Source: Actinomadura xylanilytica (GTDB lineage: Bacteria; Actinomycetota; Actinomycetes; Streptosporangiales; Streptosporangiaceae). Taken from it: DNA of 64,000 nt. Below, piece after piece: positions 46,865 to 55,446 of the stretch. Within the stretch, counting starts at the first letter, position 1. Every line of letters begins with the position of its first letter. The DNA lies in contig NZ_JASNWE010000004.1 of the NCBI RefSeq assembly GCF_030283145.1, positions 1,171,704 through 1,235,703 on the forward strand, in the 5' to 3' direction. The notes under the pieces are model-generated. The model had not been told where the DNA came from. It saw only the letters and a program-made list of their open reading frames with translations, and made no database searches. The position numbers were made by a program, and so were the translations under genes.

Positions 46865-48132
46865 CGGCCACCTCCGGGCAGCAGTCCCCTGACGTCCTTC
46901 GGCCTCTGCGCACCGGCCGGGCCGCCCTTGGCCGTCCCGGCGGCCTTCCCGCCCTTCGCGGCGGTGGCGCCGCTGCCCCGGCCGTTCGGCCCGTAGGCGT
47001 CCGGCGGGATCGGCTCCGGGTCGTAGTGGGTGGTCAGCGCGGTGATCCAGGACAGGTCCAGGCTGATCCCGGCCAGCGCCTTGCCGATGCCGTTGTAGGG
47101 CTTGACGAAGTCCAGGCACTGCTTGGCGGGCGTGCCGACCGAGTAGGCCAGCGAGCAGACCCAGTCGGCCAGGTCGTGGAACTGGCGCAGGTCGGCCCGG
47201 TTGTGGATGGTGCCGCTGATCGGGTCGTAGGCGCGGGCCAGGTTGTTGACCGCCATCGGGCCGGACTCCAGCAGCTCGGCGACCGCGTCCTTCTCCTTGA
47301 CCAGCACGCCGGTGATCTGCGCGAGCTGCCGGACGTTGTCGGACAACTGGCCCCGGTTGTCCTTGATGAACCGCTGCACGTTGCGCAGCGTCGGGGCGAG
47401 GGTGTTGAGGGCCGCGCTGAGCTCCTCTTTCTCCCCCGCGAGCTGCCCGGAGACCCCGTTGAGGTGCCCGGTGAACTGCTGGATCTGCTGGTCGTTGGCC
47501 TTCATCGCGTCGGTGATCACGCGCAGGTTCTTGATCGTGGTGGCGAGGTCACCGCGGTCGGCGCTGAAGGTGCTCAGCATCTTGGACGTGTCGTGGATCG
47601 TCTGCCGGATGTCGCCGCCCTGCCCTTGCAGGGTGTCGGCGCCGACCTGGAGGAGCTGCGAGAGCGAGCCGTCCTTGTTGGCGCCGTCCGGGCCGAGCGC
47701 CTTGGTGAGGTCGCTCAGGCTGCCGCCGATCTCGTCGACCTCCACCGGGACCGCGGTGCGGCTGGTGGTCAGCGTCGCCTTGTCCTGGAGCAGCGCGCCG
47801 CCCTTGTAGGCGGGGGTGAGCTGGATGTAGCGGTCGGCGACCAGGGTCTGGTTGACGATGACGGCCTGCGCGCCGGCGGGGACCTTGCGCCGGGCCTCGT
47901 ACTCCAACTCGACCTTGACCGCGTCGCCGACCGGGGTCACCTTGGTGACCTTGCCGACCTTGATGCCGAGGATGCGCACGTCGGCACCCGCGTAGAGGCC
48001 CACGGTCTTGGTGAAGTACGCCGTCACGTGGCGCTGCTCGGACCCCTGGAGCAGCAGCACGAGCGAGGCCGCCAGCACCGCGACGGCGAGGATCGCGCCG
48101 CCGAGGCGAAGGATGGTTGCTGAGTTTCGCAC
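46861..48132 (-). CDS. mceD: Mce family protein, MceD position
   Basis: 423-aa Mce subunit. Signal-anchor at about 8-30 (LGGAILAVAVLAASLVLLLQG), MlaD domain at about 35-110 (VTAYFTKTVGLYAGADVRILGIKVG), a helical needle-forming region, two cysteines (WVCSLAY and KQCLDF) and a Gly/Ala/Lys-rich tail. It starts with GTG and lies 21 nt after the MceC gene, the largest gap among the Mce subunits. Confidence 0.88.
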   Translation of the reverse strand: MRNSATILRLGGAILAVAVLAASLVLLLQGSEQRHVTAYFTKTVGLYAGADVRILGIKVGKVTKVTPVGDAVKVELEYEARRKVPAGAQAVIVNQTLVADRYIQLTPAYKGGALLQDKATLTTSRTAVPVEVDEIGGSLSDLTKALGPDGANKDGSLSQLLQVGADTLQGQGGDIRQTIHDTSKMLSTFSADRGDLATTIKNLRVITDAMKANDQQIQQFTGHLNGVSGQLAGEKEELSAALNTLAPTLRNVQRFIKDNRGQLSDNVRQLAQITGVLVKEKDAVAELLESGPMAVNNLARAYDPISGTIHNRADLRQFHDLADWVCSLAYSVGTPAKQCLDFVKPYNGIGKALAGISLDLSWITALTTHYDPEPIPPDAYGPNGRGSGATAAKGGKAAGTAKGGPAGAQRPKDVRGLLPGGGR

Positions 48133-48153
48133 TGATGACCTGCCTGCTCGCGC

Positions 48154-49248
48154 TTACGGGAGGAACGGCAACGGGTTGTTCTGGCCGGCGCCCTGCTGGC
48201 CGGTGCCCTGCTGGCCGGTTCCGGGCCTGCCCGCGCCCTGCTGCTGGGCGGTGCCGCCGTTCGCGCCTCCGTTGCTCTTGGGCGCGTCCTTGATCGACGC
48301 GGGGATGGGGAGGAGGTTCTGGATGTAGGAGTCGAACCAGCGCCCGGTGCCGGTGACGTCGGCGAACTGGCGGGCGAACGGCGCGTACAGCTTGATGATG
48401 TTGTCCAGGTTGTCCTGGTTCTTCAGCAGAATCCCGCTGACCTTCTCCAGGTTGTCCAGCATCGGGCGGAGCCGGCTCTCGTTCTCCCGGATCAGCGCGT
48501 TCACCTGCTGGGAGAGCGCGACGGTGTTGATCAGGAGCTGGTGGATGACCGCGCGCCGCGACTGGACGGCCTGGAGCACCTTGTCGCCGTCCTGGACCAG
48601 CTTGGTGAAGTCCTGGTTGCGGTCGGCGAGGAGCTGGGACACGTTCTTGGCCTTGCCGGTCAGCTCGTGCAGCTGCTCGTCGCGCGAGGCGACGGTGTCC
48701 GACAGCCGGCGCAGCCCCTTGAGCGAGGCCCTGATCTCCTCCGGCGAGTTGCGGAAGGTGTCCGACAGCACGTCGAACGACTTCGCCATCTGCCTGTAGT
48801 CGATCTTGCTGACCCGCTGGCTCAGCTCGCTGATCGCCGGGACGACCTCGAACGGGGTGCTGGTCCGGTCGATCGGGATCCGCTTGCCGAGCCTGCCGCC
48901 GCCGCGCGGCACCAGCGCCAGGTAGTGCGCGCCGAGCATCGTCTTGATCTTGATCTCGGCGCGGGTCAGGTCGCCGAGCCTGACCCCGTCGTCCACCCGG
49001 AAGGTGACGGTGACGTGGTCGCCGTCCAGGTCCAGCGCGGTGACCTGGCCGACCTTCACGCCGGCGACGCGGACCTCCTCGTCCGACTTGAGCCCGGCCG
49101 CCTCCTTGAACGCGGCCTTGTGCTCGGTGCCGCCCGCGACGAACGGGATGCTCTGGAGGTTCATCGCCACCGCCAGCACGACGACGATGGCGGCGAACGC
49201 GGCGATGCCGATGGGGACCGGGTTGCGCTCCCGGAACGGGATCCTCAT
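48154..49248 (-). CDS. mceC: Mce family protein, MceC position
   Basis: 364-aa Mce subunit. Signal-anchor at about 10-30 (IGIAAFAAIVVVLAVAMNL), MlaD domain at about 38-115 (EAAGLKSDEEVRVAGVKVGQV), long helical region (ELTGKAKNVSQLLADRNQDFTKL). The last 45 residues are Gly/Gln/Ala-rich (GTGQQGTGQQGAGQNN). It begins immediately after the MceB stop with no intergenic base. Confidence 0.88.
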   Translation of the reverse strand: MRIPFRERNPVPIGIAAFAAIVVVLAVAMNLQSIPFVAGGTEHKAAFKEAAGLKSDEEVRVAGVKVGQVTALDLDGDHVTVTFRVDDGVRLGDLTRAEIKIKTMLGAHYLALVPRGGGRLGKRIPIDRTSTPFEVVPAISELSQRVSKIDYRQMAKSFDVLSDTFRNSPEEIRASLKGLRRLSDTVASRDEQLHELTGKAKNVSQLLADRNQDFTKLVQDGDKVLQAVQSRRAVIHQLLINTVALSQQVNALIRENESRLRPMLDNLEKVSGILLKNQDNLDNIIKLYAPFARQFADVTGTGRWFDSYIQNLLPIPASIKDAPKSNGGANGGTAQQQGAGRPGTGQQGTGQQGAGQNNPLPFLP

Positions 49249-50280
49249 CTACTTGCACCTCGCGTTCTCGTTCACGATCGCGGGCGTCTGGTAGACCGGG
49301 CCGCCCGGCAGCCGCACCCGCGCGTCGAGGCCGCAGATGTACATGTTGAACCAGGAGCCGTAGGAGGAGATGTTGACCAGCTTCTCCAGCCGCTCCGGGG
49401 TCCGCTGCAAGCCCTTGTCGAGGGTGTCGCCGTTCTTGTTCAGCGTCCCGCTGAGCTGCTGGAGCCCGGCGATGTCGTTCTTGAGCCCGGGACGGGCCTC
49501 GCGCAGCAGCCCGGCGGTGGTGCCGGTCAGCTGGTTGATCGCCGACACCGAGTCGAAGATCGCCTGCCGGTCGTCGGCGACCCCGCCGACGAACCCGCGC
49601 AGGTCGGTGATCAGGCGGTTGACCTGGGTGTGCCGCTGGTCGATGGTGCCCAGCACGTTGTTCAGGTTGTCAATCACCTGGCCGATGACCTTGTCGCGGT
49701 CGGCCAGCGTGTTGGTCAGCGACGCCACGTGCGCGAGCAGGCTGTTGATCGTGCCGCCCTCGCCCTGGAGCGTCTGCACGATCTGGAAGGCCAGCTTGTT
49801 GACGTCGTCGGGCTCCAGCGCGCGGAACAGCGGCCGGAATCCGTTGAACAGCACGGTCAGGTCGAGCGCCGGCTGGGTCTGCGTCTCCGGGATCGTCGCG
49901 CCGCGCCGCAGGTGCTCGTTGGCGTTGCCCGGCCCCTCGTTCAGCGCCAGGTAGCGCTGCCCCATCAGGTTGCGGTACCGCACCTGCACCTGAGTGGACG
50001 TGGGGAGGCCGCCCTCGAACACCCCGCCCTTGCCGAGGCTGAACGTCACCTTGGCCCGGTCGCCCCGGTACAGCTCGATCTTCTCGACCTGGCCGACCCG
50101 GACCCCGGCGACGCGCACGTCGTCGTTGTCGAGCAGCCCGGCCACGTCGGTGAAGATCGCGCTGTAGCTGTCGGTGCTCTGGAAGCGCGCGTTGGAGATG
50201 GTCATCGCCAGCACGCCGGTGGTCAGCGAGGTGAGTACCACGAAGATCAGGAGCTTGACGGCGGCGCTGGTGGTCTTCAC
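49249..50280 (-). CDS. mceB: Mce family protein, MceB position
   Basis: 343-aa Mce subunit. Signal-anchor at about 8-27 (KLLIFVVLTSLTTGVLAMTI), MlaD domain (YSAIFTDVAGLLDNDDVRVAGV), helical region with LNNVLGTIDQRHTQVNRLI, and a C-terminal region with two cysteines (MYICGLDA and NENARCK) ending exactly at the last residue. Its ATG overlaps the MceA stop by four bases. Confidence 0.88.
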   Translation of the reverse strand: MKTTSAAVKLLIFVVLTSLTTGVLAMTISNARFQSTDSYSAIFTDVAGLLDNDDVRVAGVRVGQVEKIELYRGDRAKVTFSLGKGGVFEGGLPTSTQVQVRYRNLMGQRYLALNEGPGNANEHLRRGATIPETQTQPALDLTVLFNGFRPLFRALEPDDVNKLAFQIVQTLQGEGGTINSLLAHVASLTNTLADRDKVIGQVIDNLNNVLGTIDQRHTQVNRLITDLRGFVGGVADDRQAIFDSVSAINQLTGTTAGLLREARPGLKNDIAGLQQLSGTLNKNGDTLDKGLQRTPERLEKLVNISSYGSWFNMYICGLDARVRLPGGPVYQTPAIVNENARCK

Positions 50281-51629
50281 TTGACCGTCACCACCGATCC
50301 CTGCATGACCGGCCCGAACAGCAGTTGCGCCACGTCCGACACCTCGCCCGCGGGGGTGCGGGTCATCGGCCCGACGACATTCTTGATCTTGTCCTTCTCG
50401 GTCATCGCGGTGCCCGGGTCGACGAACACCTTCGACATCGCCCGGCCCCGGCCCTGCCCGCCGCCGTTGCCGCCGGCGTTCGGGTCACCGGGGTTCTTCC
50501 ACCACAGGTCGTCCTGGGTGCCGTCCAACGCCATCCAGTCGGGGAAGGGGACCTTCGGATCGGGCAGGTTGTAGCAGCGCGGGCCGCGCTGGTCCTTCAT
50601 CTCGGGCAGGTCCAGCGGGTTCTTGTACGCCGGACGGGGCTTGACGATCTCGATGGTCAGGTTGAAGGTCTTGGAGCCGCCCGCCCCCGCCACCCGCTCG
50701 GCCTCCGGCTTCAGCTTCATCATCCCCGCGAGCACGCACGGCAGCGTGGACGAGTAGCGGGCCAGCACCTCTAGCCCGTCCCGGTTGGCCACGTTGAAGC
50801 CAATGATCTTCGGGCCGTTCACCTTCATGAACCGGTCGGTGTCCTTGGAGAAGCCGGTGACCATCGGGATGATGTCCTCGATCGTGCCCTGCTCGTCGGT
50901 GATCGTCTTGCTGGTCACGTTGAGGTTGCGCAGGGTGTCGAGCAGGTCCGGTGCCGCGGCGCGGTAGATGTCGGAGACGTCCGAGAGCCCGTTGAGGTCG
51001 TGGACCAGCGTGCCGAGCTGCGGGTTGATCTTCTTCAGCAGCGCGTCGGCCTGCTCCAGGTCGCCGCCGAGCTGCTCGCCGCGGCCCTGCAACGCCGTCG
51101 CGATCGCGTTGAGCGTGCTGTTCAGCTTCTCCGGCTTGACCGCCTGGAGCAGCGGCAGCAGGTTGCCGAGCACCTTGTCGATCTCGACCGCGGTCTGCGA
51201 CCGGTCCTGCTGGATGACCTGCCCCTTGCGCAGGCCCGGCCGGCCCGCCTGCGCCGGGATCTCCAGGTCGACGTACTTCTCGCCGAACAGCGTCTTCGGC
51301 AGCAGCCGCGCCTGCACGTTGGACGGGACCAGCTTGGCCTTGTCGGGATCGAGCGCCAGGTCCAGCACCGCGCCGTGCTCGGTGGCGTGCGAACCGCGGA
51401 CCTCGCCCACGATCAGCCCGCGCACCTTGACGTCGGAGCGGGGCAGCAGCTGGAGCCCGGCCCGCTCGGCGTCCACCGTCACCTTGACGACGGGGGTCAG
51501 CGCCTTGTTGAACAGCGCGACCGTCAGTGCCAGCAGCAGCACGATCACCACGACCATCGACAGGCCGAGCAGCCGGTGGCGCATCCGCTGCGACAGCCTG
51601 CCGGACCCCGGGTTCGCCGAATGCGTCAT
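50277..51629 (-). CDS. mceA: Mce family protein, MceA position
   Basis: 450-aa Mce subunit, first of the six. Cytoplasmic basic N-terminus, helix at about 21-41 (GLSMVVVIVLLLALTVALF), MlaD domain (VTVDAERAGLQLLPRSDVKVRG), long helical region, and a C-terminal Gly/Asn/Arg stretch. The ATG at 51629 is used because GGGGTGA precedes it at good spacing. A TTG six codons earlier would overlap the permease gene and is less likely. It lies seven bases after the second permease gene. Confidence 0.88.
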   Translation of the reverse strand: MTHSANPGSGRLSQRMRHRLLGLSMVVVIVLLLALTVALFNKALTPVVKVTVDAERAGLQLLPRSDVKVRGLIVGEVRGSHATEHGAVLDLALDPDKAKLVPSNVQARLLPKTLFGEKYVDLEIPAQAGRPGLRKGQVIQQDRSQTAVEIDKVLGNLLPLLQAVKPEKLNSTLNAIATALQGRGEQLGGDLEQADALLKKINPQLGTLVHDLNGLSDVSDIYRAAAPDLLDTLRNLNVTSKTITDEQGTIEDIIPMVTGFSKDTDRFMKVNGPKIIGFNVANRDGLEVLARYSSTLPCVLAGMMKLKPEAERVAGAGGSKTFNLTIEIVKPRPAYKNPLDLPEMKDQRGPRCYNLPDPKVPFPDWMALDGTQDDLWWKNPGDPNAGGNGGGQGRGRAMSKVFVDPGTAMTEKDKIKNVVGPMTRTPAGEVSDVAQLLFGPVMQGSVVTVK

Positions 51630-51636
51630 CGCGCCG

Positions 51637-52515
51637 TCACCCCGCAATCCGTACGGAGACGGTCGCGCCCCAGATCGCCATGCCGAGCAGCAGGTCGACC
51701 ACGTTGATCACCACGATGCTGGTCCGCACCGCGCGGCCCACCGCGACGCCGACGCCGGCCGGGCCGCCGCTGGCGTGGTAGCCGTAGTAGCAGTGGATCA
51801 GCATCACCAGCACGGAGAAGACGATCACCTTGCCGAACGACCAGAGGATGTCGTACGGCGGCAGGAAGAGTTTGAAGTAGTGGTCGTAGGTGCCGGTCGA
51901 CTGCTCGTAGAACAGCGTGACGATCAGACGGGTCGCGCCGTAGGAGGCCAGCAGGCCGACGATGTACAGCGGGATCACCGCGATCATCCCGGCCAGCATC
52001 CGCGTCGTCACCAGGAACGGCATCGACGGGACCGCCATGACCTCCAGCGCGTCGATCTCGTCGGAGATCCGCATCGCGCCGAGCTGCGCGGTGAACCCGC
52101 AGCCGACCGTGGCCGACAGCGCCAGCGCCGACACCAGCGGCGCGATCTCGCGGGTGTTGAAGTAGGACGCGACGAACCCGGTGAACGCGGCGGTGCCGAT
52201 CTGGTTCAGCGAGTTGTAGCCCTGGAGGCCGACCTGGCTGCCGGTGAAGAACGTCATGAACCCGACGATCACCACCGACCCGCCGATCACCGCCAGCCCG
52301 CCGGTGCCGAGGCTGACCTCGGCCAGCAGCCGCAGCACCTCGGTGCGGTAGCGGCGCAGCACCCGGAACACCCACGCGAACGCCCGCGCGTAGAACGAGA
52401 GCTGGTGCCCGAAGTCGTCGAGCCGTTCCAGCGGGGCGTTGACGACCCGCGTGACGGCCTTGCCCGCCCTGCCCGGGGCGGTGGCGCTCACGCCCTCGCC
52501 CCGCCTGCCCGCCAT
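51637..52515 (-). CDS. Mce permease YrbEB (MlaE family)
   Basis: 292-aa integral membrane protein of the MlaE/YrbE permease family, one of two in the Mce ABC importer. Five to six helices; the MlaE signature GCGFTAQLGAMRISDEIDALEVMA contains the EF-loop-like Glu/Asp region that contacts the ATPase. An amphipathic N-terminal helix precedes the first membrane span. The ATG shares one base with the preceding permease stop (TGATG). Confidence 0.9.
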   Translation of the reverse strand: MAGRRGEGVSATAPGRAGKAVTRVVNAPLERLDDFGHQLSFYARAFAWVFRVLRRYRTEVLRLLAEVSLGTGGLAVIGGSVVIVGFMTFFTGSQVGLQGYNSLNQIGTAAFTGFVASYFNTREIAPLVSALALSATVGCGFTAQLGAMRISDEIDALEVMAVPSMPFLVTTRMLAGMIAVIPLYIVGLLASYGATRLIVTLFYEQSTGTYDHYFKLFLPPYDILWSFGKVIVFSVLVMLIHCYYGYHASGGPAGVGVAVGRAVRTSIVVINVVDLLLGMAIWGATVSVRIAG

Positions 52516-53366
52516 CACATCCCCTTCTGCGGGACGAACTGGAAGTACAGGGCGGAGATCACGAAGTTCTCCAGGAAGAGCAGCATGAACGTGATGACGA
52601 CGGTCTGGTTGACCGCGTCGCCGACGCCCTTGGGACCGCCCTTGGCGTTCAGGCCCTTGTACGCGGCGACCAGGCCGGCGGTGATGCCGAACATGAACGC
52701 CTTGAACTCGGCCTGCATCAGGTCGGGGAGCTGCGCGATGGCGTTGAAGGAGGCCAGGTAGGCGCCCGGCGTGCCGTCCTGGAGCATCACGTTGAAGACG
52801 TAGCCGCCGATCAGGCCGACCACCGACACCAGGCCGTTCAGGAACACCGCGACGAAGGCGCAGGCGAGCATCCGCGGCACCACCAGGCGGTGCAGCGGGT
52901 TGATCCCGAGCACCTCCATCGCGTCGATCTCCTCGCGGATCTTGCGGGAGCCGATGTCGGCGCACATCGCCGAGCCGGCGGCGCCCGCGACCAGCAGCGA
53001 GGTGACCAGCGGGCTGGCCTCGCGGACGATCGCGACCACCGCGGTGGCACCGGTGTAGGACTCGGCGCCGAGCTGCCGGATGAGCCCGCCGACCTGCAAC
53101 GACAGGATGCCGCCGAAGGGGATGGCGACCAGCATCGTCGGCACCACGGTCACGCTGACGATGAACCATGCCTGCTGGATGAACTCGCGCCACTGGAAGG
53201 GCCACTGGAACATCGCCCGGCCGGTGTCCAGGCACAGGGCGAAGAACCGTCCCGGCTCCCTGATGGCGACGTTGGCGGCGCCATCGGAGATCTTGCGGAA
53301 CGCGGCCGAGGAGCCGCCGTCCTTCTTGCCCCCTCCCTGGTTCGCGCCGATACCAGGAACGGACAT
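52515..53366 (-). CDS. Mce permease YrbEA (MlaE family)
   Basis: 283-aa MlaE-family permease. The signature AGSAMCADIGSRKIREEIDAMEVLGINP is clear, as are helices such as VTVVPTMLVAIPFGGILSL. With YrbEB it forms the membrane pore of the Mce importer. The ATG overlaps the ATPase stop by one base, so translation of ATPase and permeases is coupled. A longer upstream frame lacks membrane character and is rejected. Confidence 0.9.
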   Translation of the reverse strand: MSVPGIGANQGGGKKDGGSSAAFRKISDGAANVAIREPGRFFALCLDTGRAMFQWPFQWREFIQQAWFIVSVTVVPTMLVAIPFGGILSLQVGGLIRQLGAESYTGATAVVAIVREASPLVTSLLVAGAAGSAMCADIGSRKIREEIDAMEVLGINPLHRLVVPRMLACAFVAVFLNGLVSVVGLIGGYVFNVMLQDGTPGAYLASFNAIAQLPDLMQAEFKAFMFGITAGLVAAYKGLNAKGGPKGVGDAVNQTVVITFMLLFLENFVISALYFQFVPQKGM

Positions 53367-54427
53367 CAGTACGTGCCTCCAGGGGGCCGTCCACCCGGAA
53401 CCTGCCCGCCCTGCCCGCCGGGGGCGGGGGCCCCGACCGGAGCCATGGACGCGACGTAGCGCGGCCACTCCTCGACCCAGTTGCGGCCGAGGTCGTCGAT
53501 GAACGAGCCGGGCGGCGGGACGACGCCGTGCGCGGCGCACCAGCCGCCGGGGGCCTGCTGGGTCGGCCGGACGCGGCCGTCGCTCGGCATGAGCTGCGGC
53601 GGGATCGGCGGCAGCTTGCCCGCCTCCAGCCCCATCCGGGCCTCGGCCTCCAGCTCGGAGACGTCCTTCTCCTCCGACATCGCGATCGGGCCGATCTTGC
53701 TGGCGTTGAGGAACTGCCGGACGACCGGCTCCTCGCTGGACAGCAGCATCTCGCGCGGCCCGAACATGGCCAGCTCGCGGCGGAACAGCAGGCCGATGTT
53801 GTCGGGCACGGTCCGGGCGGTGTTGATGTCGTGCGTGACGATCAGGAACGTCGCGTTGATCTGCGCGTTCAGGTCGACGAAGAGCTGGTTCAGGTAGGCG
53901 GTGCGGACCGGGTCCAGACCCGAGTCGGGCTCGTCCACCAGCAGGATCTCGGGGTCGAGCACGAGTGCGCGGGCCAGCCCGGCGCGCTTCTTCATGCCGC
54001 CGGAGATCTCACCGGGAAGCTTGCTCTCGGCCCCGAGCAGGCCGACCAGGTCGAGCTTCTCCATCACGATCCGCTTGACCTCGGACTCGGACTTCTTCGT
54101 GTGCTCGCGCAGGGGGAACGCGACGTTGTCGAAGATGTTCATCGAGCCGAAGAGCGCGCCGTCCTGGAACAGCACGCCGAAGAGCTTGCGGGTGTCGTAG
54201 AGCTGCGACTCGGGCAGGTACGGCAGGTCCCGGTCGCCGATCCAGATGTGGCCGCGGTTGGGCTTGAGCAGCCCGACCAGTGTCTTGAGGAAGACCGACT
54301 TGCCCGTGCCGGACGGTCCGAGGAGAACGGAGATCTCTCCCGAGGGCAGCGTTAGCGATACGTCCTGCCAGATCGTCTGGCTGCCGAAGGACTTGGTCAG
54401 GCCCTCGACTCTGATCTCGACGCCCAC
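53366..54427 (-). CDS. mceG: Mce ABC transporter ATPase (MceG/Mkl-like)
   Basis: 353-aa ATP-binding subunit energising lipid uptake by the Mce complex. Walker A GPSGTGKS, Q-loop in VLFQDGALFGS, signature SGGMKKR, Walker B ILLVDEPDSGLDP and H-loop VTHD are all intact. The last 100 residues form an extension beyond the ATPase fold (Glu-rich, then Pro/Gly-rich). In mycobacteria MceG is encoded apart from the mce operons; here it is the first gene. It starts at GTG with AAAGGTGA upstream. Operator-like inverted repeats lie in the 460 nt before it. Confidence 0.9.
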   Translation of the reverse strand: MGVEIRVEGLTKSFGSQTIWQDVSLTLPSGEISVLLGPSGTGKSVFLKTLVGLLKPNRGHIWIGDRDLPYLPESQLYDTRKLFGVLFQDGALFGSMNIFDNVAFPLREHTKKSESEVKRIVMEKLDLVGLLGAESKLPGEISGGMKKRAGLARALVLDPEILLVDEPDSGLDPVRTAYLNQLFVDLNAQINATFLIVTHDINTARTVPDNIGLLFRRELAMFGPREMLLSSEEPVVRQFLNASKIGPIAMSEEKDVSELEAEARMGLEAGKLPPIPPQLMPSDGRVRPTQQAPGGWCAAHGVVPPPGSFIDDLGRNWVEEWPRYVASMAPVGAPAPGGQGGQVPGGRPPGGTY

Positions 54428-54524
54428 TCGTCACCTTTCGTCCAGGCCGGGGGGAATCCGGAACCCATGAGCGAGTAGTACTCAGGCTGTTGCGGTTGTC
54501 GTCACACCGCGTGGCGGGCCCGTT

Positions 54525-54540
54525 GCTACCGATCGGTAGC
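54525..54540. promoter_or_regulatory. 16-bp perfect palindrome, candidate operator
   Basis: GCTACCGATCGGTAGC is its own reverse complement and lies about 100 bp before the mceG start. A related half-palindrome CTACCGTAG occurs 13 bp further upstream. This is the symmetry expected for a dimeric repressor such as a TetR/GntR-type regulator. Confidence 0.55.
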
Positions 54541-54617
54541 CGTGACGGGTGCCACTACCGTAGCGGCCCTACGCACAAATGGAAGGGGTTCGGGACCGCA
54601 ACAGCAGTGAAACGCGA

Positions 54618-54645
54618 CGTCGTAAGACAACCGTTACTTACGACG
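54618..54645. promoter_or_regulatory. Inverted repeat, candidate operator
   Basis: CGTCGTAAG and CTTACGACG are exact inverted 9-bp arms separated by ten bases, about 190 bp before mceG. The 19-bp centre-to-centre distance puts the arms on nearly the same helix face. Confidence 0.5.
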
Positions 54646-54888
54646 CCTATGAGACTAGTGGTCCAAGAGCGCGGCCCCGGGCCGGGGGTCGGGAGGTGCG
54701 GCCGGGGACCGGGCGGCCCCAGAGACCTCGGGGGCCGAAATGGACGCTACGCCGCCTTCCGGACCCCGCACAACCGACTCCGGGAAGCGCTTCGGGCCAC
54801 TGATTTATCACCCGGGCACAGTTTTCCCGCACCTTCCGGCCTGCGACATCGGCTCCGGCCACATCCCGCGACGGTCCGCCGGAACGCA

Positions 54889-54928
54889 CGAAGGCGGCCA
54901 TCCCACCGTGGTGGGATGGCCGCCTTCG
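54889..54928. terminator. Terminator downstream of rplL
   Basis: A 19-bp perfect stem (arms begin CGAAGGCGGC and end GCCGCCTTCG) with a two-base loop lies 20 bases past the rplL stop. It ends the rplJL transcript ahead of the Mce operon. Confidence 0.8.
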
Positions 54929-54947
54929 GGAAGAGCGGTGGAGCGCC

Positions 54948-55334
54948 TTACTTGACGGTGACCGTCGCGCCGGCCTTCTCCAGGGCCTCCTTGGCCTTGT
55001 CGGCCTGCTCCTTGTTGACCTTCTCGAGGAGGGCCTTGGGGGCGCCGTCGACCAGGTCCTTGGCCTCCTTCAGGCCGAGGCTGGTCAGCGTGCGCACCTC
55101 CTTGATGACCTGGATCTTCTTGTCGCCGGCACCCTCGAGGATGACGTCGAACTCGTCCTGGACCGCGGCCTCCTCGGCGGCGCCGCCGCCACCGGCCGGG
55201 GCGGCGACGGCGACGGCCGGAGCCGCGGCCTTGACGTCGAAGACCTCTTCGAATTCCTTCAGGAACTCGGACAGCTCGAGGAGGGTCATCTCCTTGAAGG
55301 TGTCCAGGAGCTCTGCGGTGCTGAGCTTCGCCAT
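54948..55334 (-). CDS. rplL: 50S ribosomal protein L7/L12
   Basis: Stalk protein that recruits translational GTPases. The product is 128 aa: N-terminal dimerisation helix region (STAELLDTFKEMTLLELSEFLKEFEE), an Ala/Gly hinge, and the C-terminal domain with KIQVIKEVRTLTSLGLKEAKDLVDGAPK. It lies 112 nt after rplJ. In most actinobacteria rpoB follows; here the Mce operon intervenes. Confidence 0.98.
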   Translation of the reverse strand: MAKLSTAELLDTFKEMTLLELSEFLKEFEEVFDVKAAAPAVAVAAPAGGGGAAEEAAVQDEFDVILEGAGDKKIQVIKEVRTLTSLGLKEAKDLVDGAPKALLEKVNKEQADKAKEALEKAGATVTVK

Positions 55335-55446
55335 GATGTGTTCCTCCGCTGTGACTTCAAAATCCGGGGTGTTACGGGGACCGCGGGTCTCGGTCCGTCT
55401 CGGTCCGTCCGGGCCGGCGCGCGCCGGCCTGGTGAACGGGCGTCGA

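Larger units (their letters stand above)
54428..54947. other. Regulatory region ahead of the Mce operon
   Basis: 520 nt between rplL and mceG. It contains the rplL terminator (54889-54928), a 9-bp inverted repeat (54618-54645), a 16-bp palindrome (54525-54540) and a shorter CTACCGTAG copy (54553-54561). No strong -35/-10 pair is called. No coding frame is supported. Confidence 0.6.

Noticed and set aside
45525..46913. Upstream extension of the MceF frame through the MceE gene
   Set aside because: The MceE protein in the other frame has a lipobox and MlaD domain, and the GTG at 45524 gives the standard four-base overlap.
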